A stretch of DNA of 64,000 nucleotides from Toxoplasma gondii ME49 (GCF_000006565.2 NC_031470.1:174994-238993); one strand, 5' to 3'. Shown: positions 12,755-25,681, counted from the stretch's first letter. Made by a program: numbers and translations. Notes: generated by a model not told the origin, from the letters alone.

Positions 12755-13264
12755 ATAGGTGTAAAAATACACTTGTAGATCTGTGTACGTATATACGCAT
12801 TGATTTGTGAGTTTTAGAGAGGTGGTGTGGGAGTCGGATGCGTTTGGTGCGCGGCGACATGTCGTTTTTGTGCGGGGATGTGTTGCTCGTTTCATTGCAG
12901 ACGCTTCAAGGTAAAGGGCACGATCCAGGGCGTGACTCTTTGTCAGTTTCTCGCGGGTGAGGCGAGCAAATCTGTGTACGGAGCGTACAAAGCTGCCAAG
13001 CTCAAGTCCGTCCATCTGACAGTGACAGGCGTCGATTTGTTTAACCGCGCGCAGCCTGAGCTGCGGTGCCTCGTCACGGAGGGGCTGTTGCTTCACGATG
13101 TGCACGACTTCACGGTGAGTCTGGCGGTCGATACGAATCCGCAACTCATTCAACACTTTCAGCGCACTACGCGTCTGGCCAGCATGTTCAGGTGGGTGAA
13201 GCTGATAGGCAGGTTCCTCGTGAAGATCGGCTCGACGTTCATGAAACCTTCACAAAAGAAGTAG
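10698..13264 (+). CDS. Secreted protein B of a paralogous coccidian family (419 aa)
   Basis: Three exons, 10698-11101, 11730-12221 and 12901-13264, total 1260 nt (419 codons plus TAG) with phase-2 introns at the same protein positions as in gene A. The first true in-frame ATG is 10698. A signal peptide is visible: basic residues, then the core LAAFAGLTFLLAASRVSA and cleavage before EVG, as in A. Shared features with A are GAC..G.PKNLVVDPVF (residues 74-90), TGP.LC.WL (106-113), FPEF, DDWYGN..PWMAAT, PTFNQ, GNCY (293-296) and TLC (311-313), including four conserved cysteines (76, 110, 295, 313). B carries a Gly-rich loop (GFIGGTGLG) in exon 2 and a basic C-terminal tail. No known domain recognised. 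B looks the better preserved copy. Confidence 0.85.
12661..12754. repeat. (TA)n/(CATA)n microsatellite
   Basis: TA and CATA runs within intron 2 of gene B. Long reading frames of repeated Ile-Tyr here are artefacts of the repeat. Confidence 0.9.
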
Positions 13265-15044
13265 GCAGCTGTGCACGCGGGAACGAGACTGGATGCTCGA
13301 CGCTTGGAGGTTCACAGGCATCGAGTCACGTCGCATCCAGTTCAGACGAAAGTGGAGCCACTTGGCGGACAGGGCGACGCGTCGCAGTCGCAGACAGTCT
13401 TTCGATGCAAACACAACCCGCATGGTCTCTCTCTGCGGAAGGCCGAGACAAGAAACTCAGCCCACACCGCCCCGCAAGTTTGCTGAGCACCCGAATGACA
13501 GACCGGCCACTAACAGAATGCGAATGTTCTCGCGAAAATGCGCGGATGACGGCACGAGATAGACGCATGGTCTGGTCGGAACGACCGACAGCAACACGGC
13601 AAGCGACACGCGAGGAGGCCTTTGCACCGGCCAACGGCCACCCCCGGACCTGGCTTGCTGTTTTACGTCACCGGTTTCCGGTTGTTATTTTTCACGTTCG
13701 TGCGAATGTAGCTTTTCTAACGACGAAGGCGACGCGAGTTTCGGTGCCGACCTTCCGTGAGTGGGCGCGGCTTTGTTTTGAGGTGATCCGTTACGCAAGT
13801 TGCGGTCGAAGCGCGCCCGTGGATTGCGGAGAATTCAACATGCCGTTTGCCCTGCCTTTTGACAGCAAACGGTCGATGTGAGACCGGCATCGAAACGGAA
13901 GCTACAGGCTCTCTTTCCAGAGGCCGACACACTTTCAGTTCCCGCCCGCTGTAAGGACGCAGCAAGAGCAGAGGCTGCTCCTCGTTTTCCAGTTTCTTCC
14001 CCCGGAGAAGAAGGTTTTCGCGGGTGCATTTTATTTTTGATTCGAGAGAGGCAGCCAAAACTGCGGGCCTCCGAACGCGCAAATCCCTCGGGAAGGCCCG
14101 CGCTGAGACACGAAGCGCCTTCGTGGAAAAAAAGTGCACAGGGTGACAGTGTGATGCACAGCCGAGCAAAAATGCATTCGCGCGCGCCACCACGGTGGCG
14201 TTGCTCTGCTCTTTGCTTCGTCGGTGCTCAGAGCGCGACAGACTGGCGCGCTCAGAATACGTCATCCGTAGAAAGCAGAGACATCGAGAGCGGTCTCTCC
14301 GTGCGTGGTGATGCCTTTGGATCTACAGACGAACGTACATGCACATCTTTCCAAGTGCAGAGCCTCGCAGAGAGTCTCTCGAACAACTGCCGAGTGTCTG
14401 AGATTCGCTGTCGTCGAAAACAGCCGAGCTGCCAGAACTCCCTTTCCTCTGCTCAGAGTGTGGAGGGTACAGCGGCCCCCGTCGGCGCATCCCCGACAGA
14501 GGTGGACTCGTATGTTTTTGGAAACAGCTGGCCATGTAGATCTCGAGAAAAAACACAAGCGCGCTTGCATGCATTTCAAATGTAAAGATACGACACAAAG
14601 TCCGCCCAAAACATGGAAAACCTCCCTCACTCTGGTTTTCGTCCCTGCTTCAACAGTCGAGGGGACAACCAGTCAAGCCAGCAAAAGAGACAAACGCCGA
14701 AGCATATATTCACGCACAAATATACATATACATATATATATGCAACCATACAACTTGTCGTATATCCATGCGCACGTGACTATATATACAACTAAATATA
14801 TTTACATTTGTACGTATATGCGTATATATATACAAACATTTGTGTGGGTCGCGTTCACCGGATGCTTCCGATTTTTCATTTTTTATTGACCATCACGCCT
14901 TGGGAGAAGGACCACCACAGTCCCTTAGAACGACGCACACGGCGACATCTGCAAAGAACCGACAAACACAAAAAACGTAAACGCACTCAGAATGGTCGTC
15001 TCTCACCTTGCGCACTCTGGCGCTCCTTCACCGTACTTCTTCGA

Positions 15045-15096
<52 letters not shown>

Positions 15097-15997
15097 TCTG
15101 ATTCTTAAATGTGCATGCAGAAGTCCAACAATGCGTCTATTTGTATGTATAGAAATATATGTATAGATACGACACACGTCTTTGTCGATCTACGTCTAAA
15201 ATGTACATATACATTGCACAGATATGTATATATATATATATATATATATATGTATGCACTGCGCGGGAGGTGGTGTTTAGTTGCATTGTTTCAGCACGAT
15301 TTGAAAAGCATGGATTAAAACTGAAGGTGCACAGCCACGGCAGCGTCTTTGGAATTTTTTCTGTGGTTCGCTTGAAGGTCTTGGGCATGGCCGCAGACGT
15401 TCGCCATTTTCGGTGACGTCGAGGTCTCTCCAGTCTGCAGTGGAAGTCTACCTCTTCGCAGAGATGGCTAGTGCTTGTTTTGGATGACTTTTCTATTGAG
15501 TCAAATGGACAACTCGTTGCACACTCATGCGGCCCTCGCAACAAGCTTCGCTACCGTATCGTACTGCCAGCATTTTCGACGCAAAAGTGGAGATGAACCG
15601 AGTTGCCTCGTGAAACGAATCCCCTTCGGAACACCAGTCGCCTGCTTCTCTCTGGGGTTGCCGAGATGCGAGACGAGACAGCGTAACGAAGAAGACGAGA
15701 AAGTCCAGAGACGGCTCCGACAGTCATGTGCACAGGTGGACGTGAGTAGCTCTTGTGCGGGTGTCCCCAGCCGCGACCTCTGTGTTCTGACTGCCGGTTC
15801 TGTACAAGCGCTAGATGAATTTACCTCAGATGCCGGCTGCGAAAAAGTGAAGGCAACCCCAGCTCCGAGACACAGCGCATGCACGGAGAGTCCGAAAACA
15901 ACTGAAGCTAGGCTTTAGAAAGAAATAGCTCACGGCGAGCCTGTGTGGCGAGAGCCTGCCTGGAGGCGTCGAGGCGCCATGTTTCGTCGAGTTCTGT
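13265..15997. other. Convergent intergenic region / 3' UTRs
   Basis: Gene B (+) and the PPM-like gene (-) end towards each other here. Several microsatellites occur (14720-14835, 15049-15093, 15226-15252). A plus-strand frame at 13878-14585 has no domain and is best read as 3' UTR. No RNA gene recognised. Confidence 0.45.
15049..15093. repeat. (TA)n microsatellite, about 45 bp
   Basis: Uninterrupted TA dinucleotide run in the 3' intergenic region between gene B and the PPM-like gene. A second run lies at 15226-15252. Confidence 0.92.
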
Positions 15998-18900
15998 TCA
16001 CCTGTTTCTTCTGCTCTCACCACTGTTGACGAGTCCGACTCGGTCCAGAGACAGGCTGTCCAGTCTCGCTTCGTCCGGCCGCTTTGCATGCAGGTCTTCC
16101 AACCTGAAGGCAGAAGACGACAGATGAGAACTCCGAAGCACTCCGAGTGCAGGAAAAGAGGAGACGAAGCGAACGAAGGATAGAAACGCAGACGAGAAAG
16201 AGAGAGGGGAGAGGGCAAGGGATAAGGAAAGGGCAGAGGGGAGAAGCAACGAACGAGAGCGAGCAGCAGAGAGAAACGAAGCTCAGAAGACAGAGAATCG
16301 GCTGCAGTCAACCAAGAACTTCTGAAAGTACGCCGATCGTCGCACGCGTGGTGTAGGAAAATCGGGAAAAAACAGGAAAATGGAGACAAAGCTACAATGC
16401 CCAGATTTGGTTTACTGTGGAGCAGGGGTCCAGTTTAGAGCCGGAGAAAAGAAAGAGACACACAAGTCACAAACATTCACCGGTGGATCATTTGGAGTTG
16501 AGACGTAACGTCCCCGAGGGTCGCCTGCTTCTCCAAAACCATTTGCTTCACGTTGCTCCAGTGAGGCAAGCCTGCGAAATCGGAAAAGCACCAAGAAACG
16601 AGAGGAGAGACCGAGAAATGACCGGGAACGCACAGTGAACCACAGCGCAAAAAGGTGAGAGTAACGGCATTCAAAGCACCTTCAGAAGTCAAGAAAACCG
16701 AGGAAAATGCAGAATCCCGACGGACGCCTTTCCTTTCCTTCCAGACGCCGTTCGTCGTCTCCTCACCTGCGGCCTCCATAGCTCGGTGGGAAAGATTGTG
16801 TGTCCGAAGCGTTCTCCTGAAAAGAAAGAAACGGCGAAATGCCGACCAATAAAGACTGAGGAAGACAAGGAATAGGAACAGGATGCTGACTCCTCTGTTG
16901 TCGTTTTTTCTCGTCTCTGTTTACACACGACACTCAAGCCGTTCTCTCCTCTGGGGAGCGACATCTCCAAATATCCAGATTCAAAGCAGTGGCGAGAAAA
17001 AAACAGCAAGCAATACACGAGGAGATAACGAAAGATAAACGCGAGCGAGTAGAGGCATTCCGATATGTGGTGAAAAACGTGACGCATTAAAGACATATAT
17101 CTTTTTTTAACAATATATATTAGCCTGCAGCTACGTAGACAGACTGCATGTAGGCACACAGATGCACAGAGACCAGGCGCACCGTATATTTCGTCGATAA
17201 GACAAGAACCATCTCTGGTGATGCTCGTTTGCATACAGAAACAAATACCAATAATAGGTGTACCTGGAACTGCACATTTTCACATTTATGTATGTTACAC
17301 ATGTTCAAAACGCAAGAAGACATAACGACGAGAAGCTGAGTAGACACTTGAACGGACAAACATGAACACGGGGACGCCTCTGCATGAAGGAAAATCCATA
17401 TGCATATAAAACCGAAAAAACGGAATTTGGAGGTAAAGGATGAAGGTTCATTTACTTGAAGCATACACAAAAAAGAGGCTGCAGGACTGACTCGCGGCGG
17501 CAGAAGAGTTCGACGAGGGCCGCTCGAAGAAGAAAGGTGGCGGCGTCGTCGTCCGCCTGCAGGAAAGGCAGAAAACGCCAGAAGAAAAGTTTTTGGAAGA
17601 AAATAAACCTTGAAAAAACGCAACGCCTGAGGGGGGGCTGCATGCATCCTTACATGCAATTCCACGCTCTGGAAAAAACTCACTGATGCCATCACGCATA
17701 TCCGTACACATCCAAAGTCACATGCATACTTGATGTACAGCTGTAGACCTGCCTATCCGATTTGTAGACAGAGACTAAGAAGAGAACCTGTGGCGAATAT
17801 TCGCTGCAGTTACACACATAAATATACTTTTTTCATGCATATACGGTCGTGCGTCGCGAGTTCGTGATTTTCCATTCTCGTCTTAAAAGAAGACAAAGCT
17901 ACTGCAGATCTCTCTTTAAAGGTTAAATGAATTAATACGTTTGAATTTCCATATATATATATATATGTATACATATGTGCGCATATAACTGAACAGTTCT
18001 ATATATGTATATATAGGTGTATACAGGTATAAAGGCATGTTGATGTATATACACGAGCATAAAATTGAGTTCATACGTGTATACGCTTGTACGTATCTCT
18101 TCTTCTATGTATATATATATATATATGAGTACATATGGATATGTATGTATGTATCTACATGAATACGTCCGTGCTCAGAAGTATTTGGAGCCAGTACCTC
18201 GGGATACAGTGTAACTCCGTCTATACGCCTGTGAGAGGTTTAAGATACGAACATATGCTTCCAAGAATAGGAGGGTGACGAGAAAAGAGACACACGCGGC
18301 AAGCGTGTAACAGCACAGACCAGCGAGACGACGTACCGAGGCTGAGGCGACAGCCGAGACATCTCCACGCGCTTGCGCCGCCTGGACAGACGCGGACGAG
18401 GAAAAGGGGGAAGTGGAAGAAAACCCTACACGTAATCCTGCCTGAGAGGTGAGGACTCCCGGCGCGAACACTAAAAGAAGTGAAAAAGGTGAAAAAGAAA
18501 GAGAAAGGAGGCGAAACGGAAGAGAGGGGAGGAGACACTGCTGTTCAGGAGGGAAGGAAGCACACAGCGTGCAGAGATACAGAGACAGAAAGGAAAGAAA
18601 AGAGGATGGAGGAAAGAAGGAAGGCATAACAATGAGGAAAGAAGGCGAGAAAATGCCACACAAACCAAGCCAGACAGGGAGACAAAAAAAAGAAAACAAT
18701 CCGTGACGTTGTGCCATCAGCAGGTGTCTGAGGCTTCTCGAGCCGCGACCGGAGACACTCGTTTTTCATTTTCAGAGAGCCGTTTGAAGCTCTAAAAGAA
18801 CTTGTTTGAATTTTTCAAGATCTGACGTTATAGTGAAGAAGCTTCAGCGAAACGTCTTGAAAAAAACGAGTAGATGTTACTCGGACATGATAGAAAAAAG

Positions 18901-21900
18901 ATTTTACGAACTGCGTTTCCTTGGGCAGCGAGAGTTGTCGACAGCGCTCTTTCGTGAGTGTCCTATCCTCGGATCCAGCGAGTTCTGGAAAAAGGTCTTC
19001 CATTAGGTTCGCTGGCAACTCAACAAAGTTTATCGAGTCTCACCGCAGATGCATGCTGAGAGGTGATGAAAATATCCAGGAGCGACGCCGCCTCCTCTGG
19101 GGAAAGGAGCTGCCAGAATCCAGCGGAACCTGAGAGGGGAGAGAAAGTGGACAGCAGAGCAAGTGGAAGCAAAACGGTAAGAAGGCAAAAAGAAAACCGG
19201 ATGCAAAAGACTCCCCAGAGAATCTGCGCGCGAGAAAGCGGAAAAGACGAGTGAGGGGATCGTGAGAGATGCGAGCAAAGAGAGAACGAGACGTCTCGAA
19301 AACAACATTCTTTTAATATATATAAATTTATATACATATATATATATATATATTTATAATTATATCTGTTGATCAGTGGATCTGCGTAGCTATCCATGTT
19401 CATAGTGTAGGATTCGCACGTGAAGAAGCATTTGTGTCTCGGAGAAAGGAGAAACATGACACCTGTTGCGTTTCGTTGACTCTGTGATGACAGGCTAAAA
19501 ACGCATGCTGTAAAGCCTCAGGATTCGCCCGCGAGCGATCTGTTGCTTTCCTCGGGAAGGGGAAGAGTGGATTTTCCAGATTCGCGCGTCGCTTGCCCGG
19601 ACACCGGATTGACTGAGATGGCACTTTCTCTTCTCACAAAAAGCTGAGACAAAGAACTTGCGTCTTTCAAGACACCTTACCGACAATGAGACCCTCTACG
19701 TCAGGATGGAAAGGCTGCAACGTGTAATCCTGCGCAAGCACACAAACAAAGACTCTCTCCCAGCCCACAGTTTCCCCGCACACAGAGACGCATAAATTAT
19801 TACGTGTATATACATGTCCCTGCAGATCTCTCGAGATCGATGCGTCACGATTTGCATATGTGTGTCTATACATGTGTGAAAGGCGTCATACGCATCCACT
19901 GAAAACATGAATATGCACTTCAGATCACATACGGATAAATATATACGTAAGGTCAGAGCGCTGCAGATATATCAAGAGAGAAAAACCTGTCCGAGTGTAG
20001 CTTAGCATGCGAAGATAAAGGAGCTCTCGGTTTTTGACCAGACGAGGAGCGAAAGGCGATTTGCCTTTTTTCTGTTCTCGTACGGGGCGCGAAGACACCA
20101 GAGGAGGCTCCTTGCTCCCGTAGTTCGCTACGCGGCGGCCTGCCGGCAACTCCGCATTCAGCTCTGGATCCTTTGCACGCATCAGACAAAGTGAACGACG
20201 AACACACTGAATCTCTTGCGCGGCGTATACCTTGCGTACGCAATTCCAAAAATTTACCTTATACACGGAAATGAGGAGAGACACATACGGAAACATATAC
20301 GCATATGCCTACACACACACATATATATATATATACATGTATATATATATATATATGTATATATATGGATGTATGTGGCTATGTGCAACTCTATGTGGCG
20401 AGCTCGGCGCAGGTGTGGTGACTCTTCGAAGACGCAACTGTCGCCAAGTTGACGCATGTGAAGACATCGACGCGCAAGGGAGAGGTACGCAGAGGCAGGT
20501 CAACACAGCAAAAACAGTGACTCAGAACTCCTTGCATGCATGTGCATGTGCATGCGAAGTTGAGTGAAGCTCAACCAAACGAAGGGAGACGTGGATTCAA
20601 CTCGAGAGGCGCGCACAAGAACACACAGACAGACACCGGGAGATGCCATGGCACACAAACAAGTAAAGATGGGGGAAGACGGGAGTTGTAGAGGAACGCT
20701 CACAAAGGAGGAGACCGATGGACAGATGCGCGCGCGGCTCTCGAGGTGCTCAGTGGAGCATGACACAGACGACATGTCGACAGTTTTTCTGCAACTGGTT
20801 TTACTTTCAGGTGGAAGGCGCCGATGGCGCGGGTCGCCGGGGAAACGCCCTTGAGCAGATGGCCCTGGAGGAGGCTCTGACAACGAATCAGACACAAGCA
20901 AAAAACTCCGAGAGACGGCGTTTCTTTCTCCAGTGAAACGCGGCAACTCAAGAGAAAGCGTCGCTCTTCGTCCTGGTCCTCTTTTCTATTGCTCCCGTCT
21001 TCGATTCCCCCTTGCGCTCTGCGCTTCTCTCTCCGTTCCTCTGCTCCAGCCTCTTCTGTTCCTGTCTTTTCTACCTGCGGCTTCGCATGAGGATGCGCGC
21101 GACGCAAACGCGTCATCTCGCTAACGTTTTCGGCGTTGTGAGGATCTGCGAGGCGCCAGGCGACCAGCGGCAAGGAAACCTCCTCCTTCGAGCTTGAAGA
21201 AGAACGAGAAGGAGAAGAAGGAGAGATGGACGGAGAAGACACAGACGAAGACGGTCGACTCAGGGAGCAGGAAGAGGAGAGACATGTTTCTGCGTCCTTG
21301 TGTTGATCGTCTGGAGAAGACTCCTTTTCAGTGTTGCCCTGCGTAGGCGTCCATTCGATTGCGCGTGGCTCGCGGCGCACTTTCTTCTCTTCTTCCTTCT
21401 CCTTTTTCTCCTTCTTCTCTTCTTCCTTCTCCTTCTTCTCCTTCTTCTCTTCTTCCTTCTCCTTCTGCTCCTTCTTCTCCTTCTTCTCTTCTTCCTTCTC
21501 CTTCTTCTCTTTCTCTCTTCCCCTCTCGCTCTTCCTGCGCCGCGCGCGCTCTCCCTCTCGCACCACCAGCACTGCACCGACGTCGCCCAGCGTACACACC
21601 AAGACGCCTGAACCCAAGCAGAGGAAAGGCAGAAAAACGGGGAAACGAGGGAGGGTGAAGGAAAGGTCGAAGCAGAAGACCTGGGGGAGTCGAGAGAGGA
21701 AACAGGAACACACATCGACGGCGAGGAAGAAGAGAGAGCAGGCAGTAACAAGCAGAATGAACGAAGGGGGAAGCCAGACAAAGAAGTGAACGGAGGAGAG
21801 GTGAAAGCATGGATGTATCAGAAAAAAAGTTTAACAGAATACCTGGACCGGACAGGCGAAAGGCGAAGCTCGAGAAGGAGACATCATACGACGGCAGTGC

Positions 21901-24035
21901 TGAGGAGATACACATAGGCGATGAGACAGACAGAGAGAGAGAGAGAGAGAGAAAGAGACACGAAGGGAGCGCATGGAAAATACAGAAAGGATTTCCAGCG
22001 ACCAGAGGAAACGTTGGTCGATATGCATGCTTGCCCCTTTCTTCATTGTCCTTTCTCTCTTTCTCCTGTTTTCCCCACACCTTTTTTTGGTTTTTCCTTC
22101 CGTCGTTGCCCTGTTGTTTCTCGGTTCTTTCACAGTTTTTCCTCTTTATGCGTTCCCTTGCTGTCTCCGCGCTTCCTGTTTTTTTCGCTTTTTCTGCTTT
22201 TTGCTGGTCCGCTTGTCTTCCTCTCACCTAGAGGCCCGCCGAAGAACGCAGCACAGACACTGCTGCCCTGCGTAACGCGACTCGCCTCTCGGCTGCATGC
22301 ATCGAAGAACGCCCGATCTACAAAAAAAGAAAGCGAACAGCTACAGTCCCGCAAATCGCATAACCCCGCACCACTCACACACATATATATCTCGCTGTTG
22401 TGGTGTAGCTGCATGTGAACACCACCTTCTCACAACTATACACACATGCATGCATACAGGCATATACATCCATACATACATTAATATATATATATATATA
22501 TATATTCATAGTTGGTGGCATACTTTCTGTCTAGAAACGCGTATTTGTAGACACAGGTATGAACGAGATCAGTGCGCGTCTGCATCGGTATGACCATGAG
22601 CTGCTCCTCTACAGTTTGTTTCCTCTGTACATACAGATGTATCTCTACATACACGTATACATATATATATATATATGTGCAGATGTTTATGTATATGTAG
22701 GTACGCGATTCTTTGTAGGTGTGGGGTGTATGTGAAACGACTGTGGCTGCTCCACAGAGGTGTAATGTTTGTTTCCGGGGGGCTGACGTCTGCGTTTTTT
22801 TGAGTTCTGTTTTCCCCGTCGGCAGACTGACCGAGAGACGCGAAGTGTCTGTCGAGACCCGCGATGAGAGCAGAGTGTTCCTTGTTTCTTAGCAGCGAAT
22901 TTAGGGTGGGGAAGTCGCTCGCAGGCGTCGCTGATTTCTCGCTTTTTTGCCTGCAGCAGCTTCCTTTCGCGTCTGCCTTCTCCCCTTCTGGGGCAGGAGT
23001 TTGCGAGCGACCGGAGGTTCCGCAAACACACGCCGAAGAGGCACCTGCAGCGCTGCTTTCGTCCAACAGAGAGAAGAAACGTCGAGAAACAAACGAAGCA
23101 GCGCCGGGGCCTTGAAAGCCGTCGGCGAAGACCAAGCCTTCCGGACTAAAGGCGACGAATGCCTGAAAGAAAACGCGAAAACAACGAAAGCAAGAGACGC
23201 TGCAGAGAGTAGCAGGAGGTAGAAGGAAAGCGGGGACGAGAGAAATAGAAAAGAGAGAGAGAGAAATAGAAAAGAGAGAAATAGAAAAGAGAGAAATAGA
23301 AAAGAGAGAGAGAAATAGAAAAGAGAGAGCGGAGAAGGAGTAGAGAGAGATCGAGGGAACAGCCAGGTAAACACGAAGGGGGATGAATAGAGAAATAAGA
23401 ACCGAGGTAAAACAAGAGAAGAAAAGGTGAGAGTTTTTCTGGCATACATGACGGGTTGCGGTTGCAGGGAAGACGTTGAACGACACGAGCCACTGGCCGA
23501 CGGGAGAGGCGAGCTTTCCCCGACGACGAAATTGTCTTAGCGACAGAGAAGTATCGCGCCGCTCGCCCTCAGCCTCTTCCGGAACATCAGACAACGCAGT
23601 CCGTCCACGAGTCTCTCCCCTAGAAGCCGAGTGAGAAGCACCACAAAAAGACAACTGAGGTGAAGACGAAGAAAGGGAAGTAGAGGGAGAAGAAGAGATG
23701 AGATTTGACTCCGAGGGAGGCTTGAAAAGATGAGGGGCGGGAGGACTTGTGAAAAACGGCGAGGCATCGACGAGAGACTGACAAGAGGCACAAGGAGGAG
23801 GCCGGAGAGGAAAGGAGTGGCGAAACGGAGAGCGCGAGGGGAGACAGGCAGAGGGAATTGGTCCATCAGAGAAGAGGAGGGGAGGTCTGAGAAGCGCGGC
23901 ATTGCGGGGAGTTTGAACTTTGCGCATGCGAAAGCTTTCTGCGTGCTCTTCGCTGTCTCCCTTAAAGTCGGTGCCTCCAGATGAGACGCGACGCCCGGAG
24001 AGGACTGCGTGAATTGCGGAGAGAGTTCGGTGCAT
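15998..24035 (-). CDS. PP2C/PPM-fold protein, predicted pseudophosphatase (about 744 aa)
   Basis: Twelve exons, all GT-AG and phase-consistent: 24035-23448, 23162-22832, 21607-21075, 20876-20805, 20206-20084, 19729-19681, 19129-19044, 18441-18337, 17556-17456, 16816-16767, 16571-16481 and 16103-15998 (2235 nt). Degenerate PPM motifs occur in the right order: FVAF..FADGFQG (198-214; canonical FDGHGG), LVCTLGDVGAVLV (309-321; canonical GDSRAVL), ADPHNAENVSEMTRLR, a GVSPATRAIGA segment (494-504; canonical RALGD), EPPLVSSRP then VGSAGFWQLLS (canonical ASDGLWD), and a helix AATFLLRAALVEL near 635. The Asp of ASDG is Ala568, the Asp after RAIG is Ala504 and no DN motif is seen, so metal-dependent catalysis is unlikely. 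A Lys/Glu-rich insert sits after GDVGAV. The N-terminal 180 residues are Ser/Pro-rich, and the last 80 are helical and specific to this protein. The final exon could splice on from 16030 instead of ending at 15998. Confidence 0.75.
20312..20367. repeat. (CA)n/(TA)n microsatellite
   Basis: CA then TA dinucleotide run in the intron between exons 4 and 5 of the PPM-like gene. Similar short runs lie in its other introns (18107-18126, 19313-19350, 22480-22505, 22664-22677). Confidence 0.88.
21381..21516 (-). repeat. Coding Lys/Glu low-complexity tandem block
   Basis: On the plus strand this is a run of TTCTTCTCC-type units. On the coding strand it encodes alternating EKEEEKKEKK units inside exon 3 of the PPM-like gene, about 45 residues of charged sequence inserted between the GDVGAV strand and the ADPHN motif. 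Confidence 0.85.
23240..23340. repeat. Purine-rich tandem repeat in intron 1 of the PPM-like gene
   Basis: Repeated GAAATAGAAAAGAGA units on the plus strand, giving a pyrimidine-rich intron on the transcribed strand just before exon 2. Confidence 0.8.
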
Positions 24036-25681
24036 TTTCAGGTCCTGGGACGAAGAGGAGAAGGCTTTACATGGAAACGATTAGAGTGACAGTTGCAAGT
24101 AAAACGCGTTCGAGGCGCGTTCTCCAGAGGAGCGCCCAGACGCTGGCGGTCGACAGAAACAAGCAGGAAAGCAGCTTCTGGTCAGAACCCGCGTAGAGCC
24201 AGAACGAATCAGTGTTGCTCGAATCGAACAGAGACATTGCAGGGACTCGTTTCCTCTGATTGTGGCTCGAGTTATGAGATACAGGCAAACATCTTCTTCT
24301 CTGCGGCGGCTGAAAGCTCACGCCTTTTTTTCGCGAAGTCGTAGCTTAATGAGGGGAACGAGAGAGCCGAAAGAGAGAAGTCGGAGAAACGACGAAGTTC
24401 CGCAGGTTGGGGCATCTGTTCGATCGGAAAGCCGGCTTCCCGAGGTTCTCCTTCAGGTGTATGTACACCTCAGATGGTTCGCCGTCTGGGCAGCCCGTCG
24501 TTGCTGCGCCGTACGTACAGCCGCGGTGAACTCGCAAGGTCTCGACGCGACGATCCCCAAAGTTGGAGGACGGACGGCGGCAGAAACCGCGGATTGCCGA
24601 AGAGGAACGGAGCCTTGGCAGAAACGGCATGCCTCACAAGTCACAAAAGGCGATGTTTAACGACCAGATGTGCAATGCAGACACGCACATCTCAAGAACT
24701 TCTTCGCGACGCGCTGCATGTACCGGGCGAGCGTAGCTCGACAGCTGCGTTACCCGTCCTGTCGCTCTTCCGTCGTTTTGTCGCGCCTCCTCACACGTCC
24801 GTCACTTTCGGCGCTCTCTCTGTCGCTCTCATCTTGGCTTTGCTTCTTGTCAAGCGCGTCGGTTTCTGCTCCTCATCTGCTCTTCAAGTGCCTCACCGCG
24901 GCAACGCATGCAGTCGGCCGCGGCGCATGCACCAGAGACTGCTGCGCTTTTTTGAAATCGACTCGGCGAACGCGTTTTTCGGAAAAAGCAGAAGCTTCGC
25001 CGTGGCCGTGGTTTCTTGGCAGGGGAAGACGCGCAGCACTTCAGCTGTATGTACACCACAGTAGCGTGTACGTACACTGTGCCCTCCAGCGAACGAAGGT
25101 TGGTTCGCCGGTCTCCGATGAACGTTGACAGGCGGAATTCGCAAGAATGGCGGCTCTCCTGGACTTGCGGTCTCTCTCACTTTTCTCTTCCTGGACGAGG
25201 GGAGATTTCTTTCTGCTTCTCGTGCATTGCTTCGTCAAGTGCTGAGAAAGGCAACGCGTCCACTCAGTGCCTGGCGCTCTCAATTCAGCTGTGCCGACAC
25301 CCGCCTCGACGAACGAGGCCGCTCGCAATGGGCAGTCTCACGGTGGATGCACACGCAGCTGCCACTCACACGAAAAGTTTGACATTTGCAAGCAACGCCT
25401 CCACTGAAACCTTGTATGCATGCATCAGCTGTAAACATTCGTGGTTTCGTTTCTATGGATCTATAGGTATATGTACGTAGATGAAAGCATAGACAATGCG
25501 CGTTTGACTGTGTGTGTCAAGAGAGAGAGAGAGACATGTCGATGTGTACCTGACGAGGAGAGGACGCTGTTTCAGAAGTGCTTGCGTCTGTATTGATGTC
25601 GGTAAAAGTTGTGTTGCCGAGTGCAGGAAGTGCGCCTTCTAAATATAAATTCTTTTTCAGCAGAAGTCGTCGTTTTCAACA
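24036..25681. promoter_or_regulatory. Bidirectional intergenic promoter region
   Basis: 1.65 kb separates the divergent start codons of the PPM-like gene (24035, -) and the exonuclease gene (25682, +). A TGCATGCA palindrome, of the type enriched in Toxoplasma promoters, sits at 25418-25425. No exon with recognisable protein similarity was found. An acceptor-like CTTTTTCAG at about 25655 leaves room for a non-coding or short coding first exon. Confidence 0.4.

Noticed and set aside
13878..14585. 235-codon plus-strand frame after gene B
   Set aside because: No domain, no signal peptide, overlapped by equally long antisense frames; best read as 3' UTR.
16412..16633. Alternative reading frame of PPM exons 10-11
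   Set aside because: Another frame is open across exons 10-11, but only the frame entering from exon 9 (phase 2) keeps the whole model in phase.
21300..21611. Leu/Phe-rich plus-strand frame that looks like a membrane protein
   Set aside because: Produced by reading the complement of the Lys/Glu-coding tract of the PPM-like gene.
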